From assembly GCA_016946835.1 (NCBI GenBank), contig JACVTC010000195.1, positions 60,001 to 124,000 on the forward strand: DNA of 64,000 nt, written 5' to 3'. The notes under the pieces were generated by a model, which was not told where the DNA came from, made no database searches, and saw nothing but the letters and a program-made list of their open reading frames with translations. Made by a program: the position numbers and the translations under genes. This DNA is from Neocallimastix lanati (nom. inval.). Taxonomy: Eukaryota; Neocallimastigomycota; Neocallimastigomycetes; Neocallimastigales; Neocallimastigaceae. Below, one piece after another: positions 15,600-28,203 of the stretch. Every line of letters begins with the position of its first letter. Within the stretch, counting starts at the first letter, position 1.

Positions 15600-17243
15600 T
15601 TTAATAGTAATAATAAATATTAATTATTTATTAAATAAAACTTTAAAATTATCTATTTATACTAGTTTTATTTATTTATTCATTTATTTGTTTGTTTTTA
15701 TTTAGATATTTATTTAAATGACATATATAATTTATTTGTTTTATTATTAATTTAGAACATTTGTTTTATTATTAATTTAAAATGAAAATTTCCTTCACCT
15801 ATAAATATTGTTAATAAATATAGTATAGATTAATGATAAAATAGAATATAATAAATCAGATCACATGTTAAATTTTATTAAAAAAAAAAAAAAAAACATT
15901 TTACAAATATAAATAAAAAATTAATTTAAATAAAATTGTTTTTAATATTAATGAATTAAATATAAAAATAGCCTACTAATAATAATAAGTAATAAAACTA
16001 TTAAAATAGATTAATAATAATTTAAAATTAATAATAATAAATATAAAATTAAATTAGTTAATATCATTTTTAATTTTTTATTTATTATTGTTTTTAATAT
16101 TAAAGAATATTATTATTATTAACAATTTAATTTTATACTTATTATTGTTATTAATAAATTGATAATAATAATATTCTTTACTATTGAAACATATAAAATA
16201 TAAAATTAAACTGTTAATAATCACTTTTTTTTTATATTAAAAATAATGAATATTGAAACAATAAAATATAAAATTAAACTAATAACTTTTTTTTTTATAA
16301 ATATTATTTAATAATAATTTTTATTTTTTTTTTTATATATTAAAAATAATAAAGGTAAAATTGAATTGCAAATAATATGGTTTAAATATAAATTTTAATT
16401 TTAATAACAATAATAAATAATATATTATAACATTATATATAGATCATAAATAATAATAATAGTATTAATAAATATACAATATAATTAATTATTCTCATAA
16501 ATAAAAATAGTTCAATCAACATTAATACTTTTTTTTTTTATCATCTTTCCTTATATTATACAATATATATATTTTTCCTTTTTTTTTCGTAAATTCAAAA
16601 AAATAATGTACTTTTTATACTTTCATTTAATAAACAATATTATTCTATTCCTTCTCAAATAACACAAAAAATATTTCATATTCTCTTTATATCAAAAGAT
16701 GTATTTATTTTTTAATTATGAATTTTTATTTATTTTTTAAATTAGATTATAATTATAAGTTCTCTTTTTTTTTTTTTTACATATACATATTTCTTTAATT
16801 TTTACATTTTTTTTTTTTTTTTGGATTATTCTATGATTTATTTATATAAAAATAAACATAATTTTTATTTATTTTTATACGTAATGAAAATTACTTTTTT
16901 TCTTTTTTACAATTTTTTTTTTTCTATTAGATATTTAATAAAAATTTTAACCAATAATTCTTCTCATATATAAACATTTATTCTTTTTTCAAAGAATAAT
17001 ATTTAAAAAAAAAAACTATTAACTAAAATAATTTTATTTTTAATCATTTCGCTACTTCCTTGAAGATCAATATTTATATTTTCATTATTCTTTTTTTGTT
17101 CTTTCTTTATAACTAGAATATATTTTAAGATAGATTATGTATTTTAATTGATTAAGTATGTAAGATAAGTTTAAGATAATTTAATTGTTTACTTTTTTTT
17201 TAAGTTACGATTCTTTCTTTTTTTTTTTTTAATTTTAAATAAT
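15201..17243. other. A+T-rich intergenic DNA
   Basis: No gene. Contains TAA/TAAA arrays, and a direct duplication of about 57 bp (from about 15405 and 15462) whose unit begins AATTTAATAGATATTTTTTA and ends in a poly-A run. Confidence 0.75.
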
Positions 17244-17840
17244 TTAAGCCATGTTTAATGGACTGTTTTCAATTTCGGATTGCTTGGATCTCTTAACCCA
17301 GAGGAAGATACCGGCAGATGAAAGAGCGGCAGCACCAGCAATACCAGCGGCAACAGTGGTACCGTCAACACCTTCTTCTTCATCAGCAGAATCTTCTTCA
17401 GCATCCTTTACATCTTGATCTTCAACCTTTCCAGTACCTTCTTCGGCATCGTAGTCATCGGAACCTTCACCATCAGCGGCATCGGTAGCTTGACCATTTT
17501 CTTCGTCGTAATCATCAGAACCTTCGGCATCAGCATTATCTGGCTTTTCAGCTTCATCATCACCCTTGGATGGAGTTTCATCATCCTTTGATGGAGTTTC
17601 TTCATCCTTAGATTCATCAGCTGGAGTGTCGTTTTCAGCAACATCATCTTCTGGCTTTTCGACATCTTCATCAGCTGGGTTTTCTTCAGCCTTAGTTTCA
17701 TCAGCTGGAGCTTCTGGTTCAGAGGCAACACCAGCATCTTCATTAACTGGAGCAACTTCTTCAGTATCGGAAACTTCTAAGGAGTTAGCGTAAGCTAAGG
17801 TAGTAGCAGCAGCGAATAATAAGATAGTTTGGAATTTCAT
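17244..17840 (-). CDS. Secreted/surface acidic single-TM protein, paralog A
   Basis: 198-aa protein with a clear signal peptide (MKFQTILLFAAATTLAYA, probable cleavage before Asn-Ser), about 140 residues dominated by Glu, Asp, Ala and Pro, and a C-terminal hydrophobic helix (about 163-184, TTVAAGIAGAAALSSAGIFL) followed by W-V-K-R-S-K and a short tail. That is a type I membrane topology with an acidic ectodomain. The ectodomain is built of short repeats: ADE..EENP, DETPSKDDETPSKG and two EGSDDYD units. The composition stands out from the A+T-rich flanks and codons favour C/G-ending Ala and Pro, suggesting strong expression (inference). A close paralog lies at 22559-23173 on the other strand. 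I do not recognise a functional family. Confidence 0.88.
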   Translation of the reverse strand: MKFQTILLFAAATTLAYANSLEVSDTEEVAPVNEDAGVASEPEAPADETKAEENPADEDVEKPEDDVAENDTPADESKDEETPSKDDETPSKGDDEAEKPDNADAEGSDDYDEENGQATDAADGEGSDDYDAEEGTGKVEDQDVKDAEEDSADEEEGVDGTTVAAGIAGAAALSSAGIFLWVKRSKQSEIENSPLNMA

Positions 17841-20531
17841 TTTGAAAAATAAATTTGTAAAATTTTAGTTAATAGTTTTTCTTTAAAAAGTTTTTAATTT
17901 TTTTTTTTTTAAATTATATATTATTTAATTTAAAAATATTGAAAAAAAAAAAAAAAAAAAAAGAAGATACTTCTGAATGTATTTATACCTTTTTTTTTTA
18001 TTAAAAAAAAAAATAATAATAATATATGATTAAAAATTAATAAAGAAAAAAAAAAAGTCTGAATATTATTTAAAGTAACAATATATTGTTTTTAATTATA
18101 ATTATCCTTAATATATTAAAAATCTAAAAGAAAGAAAAAAAAAGTATAAATTAACTTTTTTTAATTTTAAAATATAATAAATTTAAGATAATCATCAAAA
18201 TAATGATTTGTTTTAATTATTAAAACTTTTATTAGTAAATATTTTAATATTTTAATATTAATTATTTTCTATATTATTATATTTATTTTCTATATTATTA
18301 TTTTCATTATTATATTTATTTTCTATATTATTATATTTATTTTCTATATTATTATATTTATTTTCATTTTCATTTTCATTTTCATTTTCATTTTTAATAT
18401 ATTTCTATGTTAAATTTATTTATTGATGTGTGACGCTTTTCTCTAATAAAATTAAATTTTAATTTAAAAACTAAAACATATCACAAAAAAAATAAAAAAA
18501 TAAAAATTTAATGGTAAGACAAGAAACATTAAAAATTTAAAAAAAAAATATCAAACTATAAATATATTTTTGTATTTTTGTATATTTTTAACTCTATAAA
18601 TATTTGAATATTTGAATATTTAAATAAATATTTGAATAAATATTTGAATAAATATTTGAATATATATATATATATTTTTTTTTTAATATTTTCATTAATT
18701 TATTAATTTATTTGATACAATTTACTTAGTAAATAATATAATATACACTTATTTTTAATATAGAAATTATTTAATTGAATATTTATTTATTTATTTATTT
18801 ATATAATAACTAATAAATTTAAGAATTAAAATAAAAAATTTAAAAAATACAAGAAAAAAAAAGCCAATCTTTTCTTAAAAAAAAAAAAAAAAATATATAT
18901 ATATTTATATTTTAAATAATGATTTAATACTTATAAAAAAATATTTATATATATTTATATTTATGTTTATATATTTTTATATATTTAAATTTTAAATAAT
19001 GATTTAATTGACCTAAACCAAATTAAATCATTAAATTGACCTTCATTTTCATCTGAAAGTAAATTTTTAAATTAAAAGTAAATTAAAAATAAAAAAAAAA
19101 GTAAAAAAAATAAAAAAAAGTAAAAAAAATAAAAAAAATAAAAAAAAGTAAAAAAAATAAAAAAAAGTAAAAAAAAAAAAAAAAGAAACAGATAAGCATA
19201 AAGTTAACTTTCTGGTAATTCTTTTCTTTTTTTTTTTCTTTTCTCTAAAAATTTTAAAATTTTTTAATTTTTTTTTTTTTTAATTTTTTTTTTTTTAATT
19301 TTTTTTTTTTAATTTTTTTTTTTTAATTTTTTTTGTGTTGATGATTAAATAAAGAATTAATATAAAATTTCATATATTATATATTTATTTACTAATGTGA
19401 ACTATATTAAAATAAATTAAAGAAAGAAAAAAAAAAAGTTATTACATGATAAATTTTAATTATTAATATTTATCATATCTATTTAATAATTATTGGTAAT
19501 AATTTATATATATAAATATAAATATAAATATAAATATATATAAATATAAATATATATAAATATAAATATATATAATATATAAATATAAATATAAATATAA
19601 ATATAAATATATATAAATATAATATATATATAATATATAAATATATATAAAAAGAGAAAAAAAAAGTATTAGTTGATAAAAATTAGGATTAGATTTAATT
19701 AATGGTGAAATGTTTAATGTTTGAAAATAATTCCTTTTTAATATATAATTAATATACAGTAACACTATTTAATATATATAATTAATATACAGTAACACCA
19801 TTTAATATATATAATTTGCATATATTAACAATAAACTGAAACTTTTAATAAAATTTAAAATAATTTTTTATTTTTATTTTTATTTTCTGGTACATTTTAT
19901 TATTTATTATTTGTAATAATTACAAAACAAAATTAATTATTAAAACTATCATAAATAAATAATATAGATATTATATATTATTATTATATATTATTATATA
20001 GATATATAATAAATAGAGAAATATAATTATAAATTAATAATACATAATTATTAATTAATTAATTAATAACTAATTATTAACTAATAATAAATAATTATTA
20101 ACTATAACAATAAATCATTAAATAATTATTAACTATAACAATATACAATTAAATAATTATTACTTAATAATTATGATTAATCATAAAAAAAAAATGATAT
20201 AGGCAATAAACAATAAATAATTAAAATAATATAATAAATAATATAATAAATAATATAATAAATATATAATAGATATTAATTTTATTTAATATAATAGATA
20301 TTAATTTTATTTAATATAATAGATATTAATTATATTTGATATTAAATAAAATAAAATTTTAATCAATACTTGCACTATTTATTATGAACATTTTAATAAT
20401 CAATGATATTAAAAATGACAATAACTAATTATAATAGAATATTAAATAATAATAAAATAATTATAATAGAATATTTAATAAAATTTAATAATAATAAAAT
20501 AATTATATTAGAATATTATATAATGTTTAAT

Positions 20532-20816
20532 AATTATAATAATAAAATATTCTATTATAATTATTATTATTAAATAAATATTATTATATTATTTAATAAT
20601 GTTTATAATATCTATAATATTTATAATTATAAATATAATATTAACAATATTTAATTATTTAATTATACAATAATAATTATAATAATAAAATATTCTATTA
20701 TAATTATTATTATTAAATAAATATTATTATATTATTTAATAATGTTTATAATATCTATAATATTTATAATTATAAATATAATATTAACAATATTTAATTA
20801 GTTAATTATACAATAA
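20532..20816. repeat. Tandem duplication with 143-bp period
   Basis: Two nearly identical units begin at 20532 and 20675 (AATTATAATAATAAAATATT), and a partial third begins near 20818. The visible difference in the overlap is a single T/G at the ATTTAATTA(T/G)TTAATTA position. Confidence 0.85.
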
Positions 20817-21159
20817 TAATTATAATAGAATATTAAATAAATGTATTTTATTTAAAAGAATAATAATAATATTTAGTAATAATAGTTTTAAATAATGATT
20901 AATAGTTAATAACTAATTAACATGGTCATATATTGATATATATGAAAGTGTATAAAAATAATAAAAATATTAACATATATTCAAAGAAATTAAATATAAA
21001 TTAAATTATCAATCATCATAATTTAAATAGTAAAAAAAAATATTTTTTTTTTTTGATTATCCTTTAGGAAAAGAAAAAAGAGAGAGAGGAGAGGAGAGGA
21101 GGAATGATGATGATGATGGAACAATTAATTTAAAATTTTGATTAAAATGGAAATGATAA

Positions 21160-21360
21160 AATTAAATAAAAAATTAAAAAATTAAATAAATAAAAATAAA
21201 AATTAAATAAAAAATTAAAAAATTAAATAAATAAAAATAAAAATTAAATAAATAAAAATAAAAATTAAATAAATAAAAATAAAAATTAAATAAATAAAAA
21301 TAAAAATTAAATAAATAAAAATAAAAATTAAATAAATAAAAATAAAAATTAAATTAAATT
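21160..21360. repeat. Minisatellite of AAATAAATAAAAATAAAAATT units
   Basis: About seven to eight tandem units of roughly 20 bp (AAATAAAAATAAAAATTAAA phase), ending in an ATTAA array. Confidence 0.8.
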
Positions 21361-21574
21361 AAATTAAATTTAAAATATGAATAAAATTTTAATTCATAAT
21401 TAATTTTTAATTTTTGGTATCACGTTTAAATTTTAAAAAAAAAAAAAAAAAGTATGAGCATGATCCAATAAAAGATTTTGAATTTTTTTATGTTTTACAT
21501 TTAGCTATATATATTTATATTTAATTTTTTTCTATATAGATTTAATACAATTATTATACTTTTAAAAATACATA

Positions 21575-21710
21575 AAATCTACCTATAAAATATATATATA
21601 TATAATCTACCTATAAAAAATATATATATAATCTACCTATAAAATATATATATATATATATAATCTACCTATAAAATATATATATATATAATCTACCTAT
21701 AAAAAAATAA
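21575..21710. repeat. Minisatellite of ATCTACCTATAAAA units separated by TA runs
   Basis: Five copies of TCTACCTATAAAA, each followed by a (TA)n tract of varying length. Confidence 0.85.
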
Positions 21711-22347
21711 ATAAATATAAAAGTTTTTTATGATCATTAAATAAATTAAAAAAGACACCATAAATACAAATTTTTTTTATTTTTTTTATGTAAACTTTAA
21801 TTATTTTTCATTTAACTAATAAAAATTGACTTTTTTTTTTTGCCGTTCGTAAATAACAATATGAAGGTTAAAATATGATAAAGTAATCATGAATTTGTAG
21901 ATTATAAACTTTATTTATTAAAATTTTATGACTGTACATGTACATATACATAATATACTTAATACAAAATATTTTTAATTTTATTTTATTTTATTTTATT
22001 TTATTTTATTTTATTTTATTTTTAATATTTATTTAATAAATAAAGTTCAACTAAAGCTTAATATAATAAAATAATATAAAATAAAATTTTTAAAGTAAAA
22101 AGAAAAAAAAAATTCGGACTAATGAATTAATTTTTTTTTTTAATTGATGAAATGTATTGAAACCATAATATTATTCCTATTATCCAATGAATTTTAATTT
22201 TAATTTTAAAATGATACATAATAAATTAATCATAAAGATTTAATAATAATAATAATAATAATAATAATATTAATAATAATAATAATAATAAAACATTCAT
22301 TAAAAGTAACCCTATTTTGTAATCATTATAAATAGTTCAAAATTTCC

Positions 22348-22378
<31 letters not shown>

Positions 22379-22558
22379 ATATTCAATAAATATTTATTAA
22401 AAAAAATAAATAAATAAAAAAGAAATTTAAAAAAAACATTTTAACTAAATAATAAAAGTTAAAAAAAAAAAAAAAAAAAAATCAAAAAACAAACTAAATA
22501 AAAAATAAAATTATAAATATATTTAAATTTTTAGAAATATTATTTTAAAGAAGTCAAA

Positions 22559-23173
22559 ATGAAATTCCAAACTATTTTATTATTTGCTGCTGCTACTTCA
22601 TTCGCTTTCGCTAACTCCTTAGAAGTTTCCGATACTGAAGATGTTGCTCCAGTTAATGAAGATGCTGGTGTTGCCTCTGAACCAGAAGCTCCAGCTGATG
22701 AAACTAAGGCTGAAGAAAACCCAGCTGATGAAACCAAGGCTGAAGAAAATCCAGCTGATGAAGATGCCCAAGAAAACCCAGCTGATGAAGATGTCGAAAA
22801 GCCAGAAGATGATGTTGCTGAAAACGACACTCCAGCTGATGATGAAACCAAGGATGATGAAACTAAATCTGATGAAACTCCAGCTGATGCTGAAGGTTCT
22901 GATGATTACGACGAAGAAAACGGTCAAGCTACCGATGCCGCTGATGGTGAAGGTTCCGATGACTACAACGATGAAGAAGGTACTGGTAAGGTTGAAGATC
23001 AAGATGTAAAGGATGCTGAAGAAGATTCTGCTGATGAAGAAGAAGGTGTTGACGGTACCACTGTTGCCGCTGGTATTGCTGGTGCTGCCGCTCTTTCATC
23101 TGCCGGTATCTTCCTCTGGGTTAAGAGATCTAAGCAATCCGCTGTTGAAAGCAACCCATTAACCATGGTTTAA
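22559..23173 (+). CDS. Secreted/surface acidic single-TM protein, paralog B
   Basis: 204-aa paralog of the protein at 17244-17840. Signal peptide MKFQTILLFAAATSFAFA, Glu/Asp/Ala/Pro ectodomain, then the same C-terminal TM helix with W-V-K-R-S-K after it. Signal peptide, the first 60 residues and the last 90 residues are nearly identical between paralogs; the middle differs in repeat number: here ADETKAEENP occurs twice followed by two ADEDxxENP/EKP variants, whereas paralog A carries two ETPSK units. Expansion and contraction of short in-frame repeats is therefore the main difference. ATG is preceded by AGTCAAA and A-rich DNA. No functional family recognised; a surface or vesicle role is only inferred from topology. 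Confidence 0.9.
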   Translation: MKFQTILLFAAATSFAFANSLEVSDTEDVAPVNEDAGVASEPEAPADETKAEENPADETKAEENPADEDAQENPADEDVEKPEDDVAENDTPADDETKDDETKSDETPADAEGSDDYDEENGQATDAADGEGSDDYNDEEGTGKVEDQDVKDAEEDSADEEEGVDGTTVAAGIAGAAALSSAGIFLWVKRSKQSAVESNPLTMV

Positions 23174-23734
23174 ATTTAGAAAAGTCTTCAAAAAAAATAA
23201 TAATAAAAATTGGAAATAATTAAAAAAAATAAAAATAAAAATGTATATTCATTATTTAATAATGATATATATCATTTAAATATCATTTAAAATGAATGAA
23301 ATTAAAAATATATAGATTATTTTTTTTTTATTCTAGAATATTAAAAAAAATTTTAAATATATAAAATAATATAAAGAATTTTTTTATTAATAACTTTTCA
23401 AATATATATACGTATATAGAAAATATATTATATAAAAAAAAATGTAAAAATATATAAAAAAAAAATGTAAATTTTTAAAAAAAATATGTATAAATTAAAA
23501 AATTAAAAAATAAAGTCGACTTTTATATATAAATATAATATTTAGTACTAGTAATAAAATTTAAAAAATGAGTAAGAAGTTTGGGTTAATTTTAAAAGAT
23601 TTTAATCCTTTAAAATTGTAATTTTAAATTTTAATTTTAAAATATCTATATTTAAATAATTGTAATTATTTATTTATGAGAACTAAAGAAGTGGAATTGA
23701 ATGAATATGGAATGACTACGAGTGTATAATATAA
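23174..23734. other. A+T-rich spacer
   Basis: 3' flank of the acidic-protein gene; no gene seen. Confidence 0.7.
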
Positions 23735-24352
23735 TATATATAGGATGGCTTATATTAAAGCTAAATAATTCATGATCAATAGTGCTACTTCCTTCATAGG
23801 TAAAGCATAAATAGAGATCATATTTCATATATCATCAGAAATCTTTCTTATTCATCGTGGTGTTAGACAAGGTTGCCCGTTATCACCAATTTTGTTTAAT
23901 TTATTCATTAATGATATTTTATACAATTTTGATAAATAGGGTAATAAAAAAATGTTGTGGCGGTCTTTTTTTGCTGATGATATTGTTCTCATAACGCCTA
24001 GTGAAAAAAAAAAAAAAAAATGAAGGCTCTATTTCGTCATATTTTTTGTTGGGCTAATAAAAATGAAATGTCTTTTGGTATCAATAAATGAGCTACAATG
24101 GTTATTGAACCCTTAAGTTTTGTTTCATTATCCTGGTTATGAAGAACCTCACATTTCACCTTGATATGTATTCTCTCCCTAAAGAATCCGTGTATATTTA
24201 CATAGGTATCCCCTTTCAGTAATGATATATTTATATTGTAAACTTTTACTGGGATAGAGCTATGGCAGGAAAATCAATTAAGGCTAAAGACCTGTAAATA
24301 AAAGAAAAAATAAATTTGAGAAAACTAGAGAAAATCGGTCAAGGCAAAAGAC

Positions 24353-24387
<35 letters not shown>

Positions 24388-25335
24388 TTTTTTGAAAAAA
24401 TTAGAGACTACACTAATGCTCAACTTCAAGTATCTTGAATTTTTTTTGCAATGGCTTCCGATGGGTACTTTCCTGCCAGATGTTGGATATAAAAAATTCG
24501 ATGCTCGTGTTGCCGTTTTGCCAAAGCTGCCAATAGGATGGAAGAAGACTATCCAGAAAAGTGTCCTTATTGTTTTTTTTTTGGAAAAAAAAAAAGTCAA
24601 TCCTCAATTGGAATATTGCTTTTTCTAAATACTATCTTTTCCGTAAATTTCGAATGAAATCTTTTGAGGCTATAGAAATATTCTTTATGAAAATTTTAAT
24701 ATTATTTCTAAATATTGTCCAACAGCTAATAGTAGTAATGTAGACACTGCTATCACAAATATGAATAATATAGCATCAAGCTCTGGTTCTGATAGCAATA
24801 ATGAATTATATAATATTAATAATAATTACAATAGAAATAATATATTATTGTTAATAATAGTAGAATTAGTAATAGTGAAAATAGGAATATATTAATATTA
24901 GTAATAATAATATCGTTACTACTAATGTAGTGAAGAGTTCAACTGGTGAAAATCGTATTAATTTAAGTAATTTTCTGAATATGAAGAAAGATCATAATTT
25001 CTTTCAGGTTCGTCAATTCAAAGTCAGAACACTCTAATTCATAAGGAAATGAGGTACGTTGCCTAATGAACTTTTTTTTTTTTTCCTGAATTTATTTATA
25101 CACTTTATTTTTTTGAATATTACTTTTTTTTTTTTTATTTCACATTACTATTTTAAATATTATTATGTTCTAATTGGACAAATAATATTTATTTTTTTTT
25201 TTTTTTTAATTCTGTGTTTTTTTTTTTTTTTTTTTTTTTTTTTTTGTAATTTAAAAAAATATTCATGTAATTAATAAATGAATAAATAATTATTGATTAA
25301 AGTTCGTCATAATTGCCACTTTAAAAAAAAAAAAT
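23735..25335 (+). mobile_element. Degraded non-LTR retrotransposon (LINE) copy B
   Basis: Reverse transcriptase motifs are plain at 23850-23990: HRGVRQGCPLSPILFNLFIN followed after about 25 residues by FADDIV, the catalytic box of LINE reverse transcriptases. Stops at 23936 and 24088 and frame changes show it is dead. From 24400 it matches copy A (13980-15110), including a post-RT block, an Asn/Ser-rich segment and a 3' end finishing in ATTGCCACTTT plus poly-A at about 25335. The 5' part is missing. A further diverged fragment resembling 23800-23850 (AAAGCATAAATA..) sits just downstream at 25345-25400. Confidence 0.82.
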
Positions 25336-25847
25336 TTTCTTCATATATAAAGCATAAATATGTATCATAATTCATATATTATCAATAATATTCATGAAAG
25401 TATAAGGAAATAAAAAGGGTATAAGATATAATAATATATATTTATTCAGCAATTTTAAGTCGTTAAAAAAAAAAAAAAAAATCCAATGGATGATATATTT
25501 TTAGAGAATCTATTTCCTTTGGAGAAAAAATAAGAGATTAACGTCCTATCCTGTATTTAGAGTTAATATAATTATTTATAGATATTATTTCTATATCTAT
25601 ATCTATATCTATATCTATATATATATTTAAGGTATACAAAGTAGAAAAAAAAAGTTATTTCTTTTCATTAGATAACATTAGTATATATGTATATATATAT
25701 TTATATATATTTTATAATAGTTAAATTATTATTATATATAATAATTCCATTATATTATTATCATGTAAATTAATTATTATTATTGAAAAAATTGCTAAAT
25801 TTTATAAAGTGTATATTTATTTTTCTATTAATTATAAATATTATTAT

Positions 25848-25908
<61 letters not shown>

Positions 25909-26089
25909 TAGATAATTTATTAAATTTTTAAAATATTAAAGCATAATAAATTTTATCTATTTCAATTATTTCGGCTTCAAAGTATTCCTTTAAAATTTTA
26001 TCATACAATAAAAATATCTATTGATATCAAAATAATGATTTTTTTTTTTTTTTTTTTTTTTTTGTAATTATTATTAAATGATTGATTTA
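25336..26089. other. A+T-rich spacer with a small LINE-like fragment
   Basis: Bases 25345-25400 resemble part of the LINE RT region at 23800-23850. The rest is simple sequence, including (ATCTAT)n at 25590-25625. Confidence 0.5.
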
Positions 26090-26340
26090 AATTATTTAAT
26101 ATTTGCATAATATTTCTTCGAAGGCTGATCATCTTACATATTACAAATGTGGCTCTCAAAAGCATTTTTTAGAGAAGCCTTTCGTCATCACTTCGGCATG
26201 GGTCTCCATACGCTTAACCACGATACATATATGATGGCCTACCGCCTAAGTATAGGGTCATCCCAATGCACGATCGGATTTTCATCGTTAAAAAAAACAC
26301 AAAGGCTGTTAAGACATTTATTAAATAAACCATCTTAATT
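26090..26340 (+). mobile_element. Possible LINE ORF1 fragment with a decayed zinc knuckle
   Basis: One plus frame reads ADHLTYYKCGSQKHFLEK, close to a CCHC zinc knuckle with its first Cys replaced by Tyr and its last Cys lost. Farther on another frame reads GLPPKYRVIPMHDRIF. G+C is higher than in the flanks. A gag-like ORF1 of a LINE is the likeliest source, but no intact frame remains. Confidence 0.35.
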
Positions 26341-26379
26341 CGTGGTACAGTTAATTAACTAAAAAAAAAAAAAAAATAG

Positions 26380-26695
26380 CTCTCCATCAACATATATTTC
26401 GCTTTTACATCTATTTCCAAGATTCGAATTCATCATGCGAACATATTTCAGTAAAAAAACTTCTTCATTTTTTCATTTTTATTTTTGGAATTCACCAAAA
26501 AAAAAAAAAAAAAAAAAAAAAACTCTGTATATCTAGGTTTAGTCTTAGTACATAGATTATCTTTTACAATAAAAGTCTACAAAAAAAAAAAAAAAAAAAA
26601 GCATTTTTTAACTCTAATACTTCGTCTTTAGTTAGATACTTAGGAATATCCTCGTATGTTAAACTCTCACCATTAATAAAATGAATATAATAAAT
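26380..26695 (-). pseudogene. Unidentified coding-like remnant
   Basis: Minus-strand segments with normal codon use, separated by poly-A runs: INGESLTYEDIPKYLTKDEV (26690-26600), FIVKDNLCTKTKPRYTEF (26575-26521) and TEICSHDEFESWK (26450-26410). They could be decayed exons of one gene or an ORF1-like protein. I do not recognise the family; stops are present. Confidence 0.35.
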
Positions 26696-28008
26696 AACAA
26701 TAGATATTGTTAAAAACAATTTTATTTTTCATTGTTTTACTATTATTATATACAATTCTATTGTATATTTGTTAGTCTATTAAATATTATTATTTTAATA
26801 AACAGATAAAAAAAAAAATATAAACAATAAGTAAATTTTAATATTATTTATTAATAGATAAAAATAAACAAGAATATTAATAAATATATTATTTACCTTT
26901 TATATATTAATAAAATTGGATATATTTTTGATTTTTATTTATTTTTTTTTTTTTCGACTACTTAAATTAATGAACTTCTATTGTTTGTTTTTTATTTCAA
27001 GTTATTTGCATTTATTGCCATACCCAAATATAAAATATTGTATTACTTTGTAATTTCACCAATAAGCTATAATAATGGATGTTGTTGTTTCTCTACACAA
27101 ATATTTAAATTAAAATTGAAAGTAATGTCTGATTCGCAATTATTAAAATGTTTCAATTATATCATTTTCAGCATAAATTAATGATGAAACATATTTTATA
27201 TTAATGTAAATAATAAATCAAAATTTGAGGTTTTGTATTAACTGATTTTTATAATAAATATACGTTTTTATATCCATTTAAAACTTTATCTACTCTATGT
27301 ATTATTATACTTAAGATTAGTGGTTAATCACAGGATTAATTTTGATAAACTTAAAAAAGTTTAATTCTTTGTATATTAAATTTACATCAAAAATTGAAAT
27401 ATATATTATATACATTTATTCTACTTATTCTACTTATTATAATTGTAATTCTATAGATAATAATTTAAAGTTTAAAATTAACAAACAGAAAAGTAATTAA
27501 ATATTAAAACAGTAGTGAAATTAATGAATTTAATTTTGAATTTAAATTATACAATAATTAAAATTTAAAGTAATTCAATAAGTTATTACGGCGTATATTT
27601 TATTTCAATATATATAATAAAATATATATGTAATATAAACAATCGATAGATACAAATACATTTATCAATATCCAACAATTTGAAAATACAAATGGCAACC
27701 TTAATTAATATAGAATTCAATTAGAATAAAGTTACACAAATTTATTTAGTTAGCTATCTTAAAGTACTAAAATCGAATAGACTTAAGGTGTGGAATAAAT
27801 TTTTTTTTTTTTTTTAGAAAGTATAAATCACAGGAATTTGTGGTATTAAAACATAAAATTATGTTAAATAAATTTAATTTTATAATATCTATATAGATTA
27901 CAAATGTTAATCATTAAACTACTGTTATGTTATTGATATAAATTGTAATATGATGGACTATTGTTAGTAAATGAACCCTTTAAAATAACTACTTGATATA
28001 AAATAAAA
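26696..28008. other. A+T-rich spacer, no gene recognised
   Basis: Composition at 27000-27200 and 27550-27800 is slightly more complex than typical spacer, but no frame with believable length or motif was found on either strand. Confidence 0.55.
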
Positions 28009-28203
28009 TTATGAAACCAATTTTTTTTTTTTTTTTAAACAACCATAACATGATTTCTCTTCAGCTGCACATCCGTAGACACACAATGCTTTATTACTGG
28101 AGCCCTTATCTAACTTCCTACTAGATAGATGGTACTGTTCCTGCTGGACTGCCTTTACAGTTTTTCTGCATTGGCTCTCCTTACAATTATTACTGCTTGT
28201 CAT
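28009..28203 (-). CDS. Hypothetical Cys-containing 64-codon frame
   Basis: An ATG-initiated frame of 64 codons with more G+C than its surroundings. It contains CKESQCRK near the start and LCVYGCAAEEKSCYGC near residue 42-57; the seven cysteines hint at a small metal-binding or disulfide peptide, or at the edge of a larger decayed protein. The last codons run into a poly-T/A tract (28021-28036), so the real end may be an intron boundary there. No family recognised; could be non-functional. Confidence 0.28.
   Translation of the reverse strand: MTSSNNCKESQCRKTVKAVQQEQYHLSSRKLDKGSSNKALCVYGCAAEEKSCYGCLKKKKKLVS

Larger units (their letters stand above)
17841..22558. other. Divergent spacer between the two acidic-protein paralogs
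   Basis: 4.7 kb with no recognisable gene. Contains TTTC/TTTA, TATA and TAAA simple repeats, poly-A/T tracts, the 143-bp tandem duplication at 20532-20816 and two minisatellites at 21160-21360 and 21575-21710. Promoters of both flanking genes must lie at its two ends; each has poly-A/T tracts immediately upstream of ATG. Confidence 0.7.

Noticed and set aside
19490-19765. 91-codon minus-strand frame
   Set aside because: Translation of a TATAAA array (Tyr-Ile-Tyr-Leu repeats).
22540-23002. Antisense frames over the acidic-protein genes
   Set aside because: Ser/Gly/Phe-rich mirror frames caused by the biased Asp/Glu/Ala codons on the coding strand; same at 17566-17793.
24325-24743. Short frames on both strands in LINE B
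   Set aside because: Pieces of the decayed post-RT region and its shadows, not separate genes.
26981-27181. 66-codon plus-strand frame
   Set aside because: No motif, no splice context, composition of spacer; kept as no feature.
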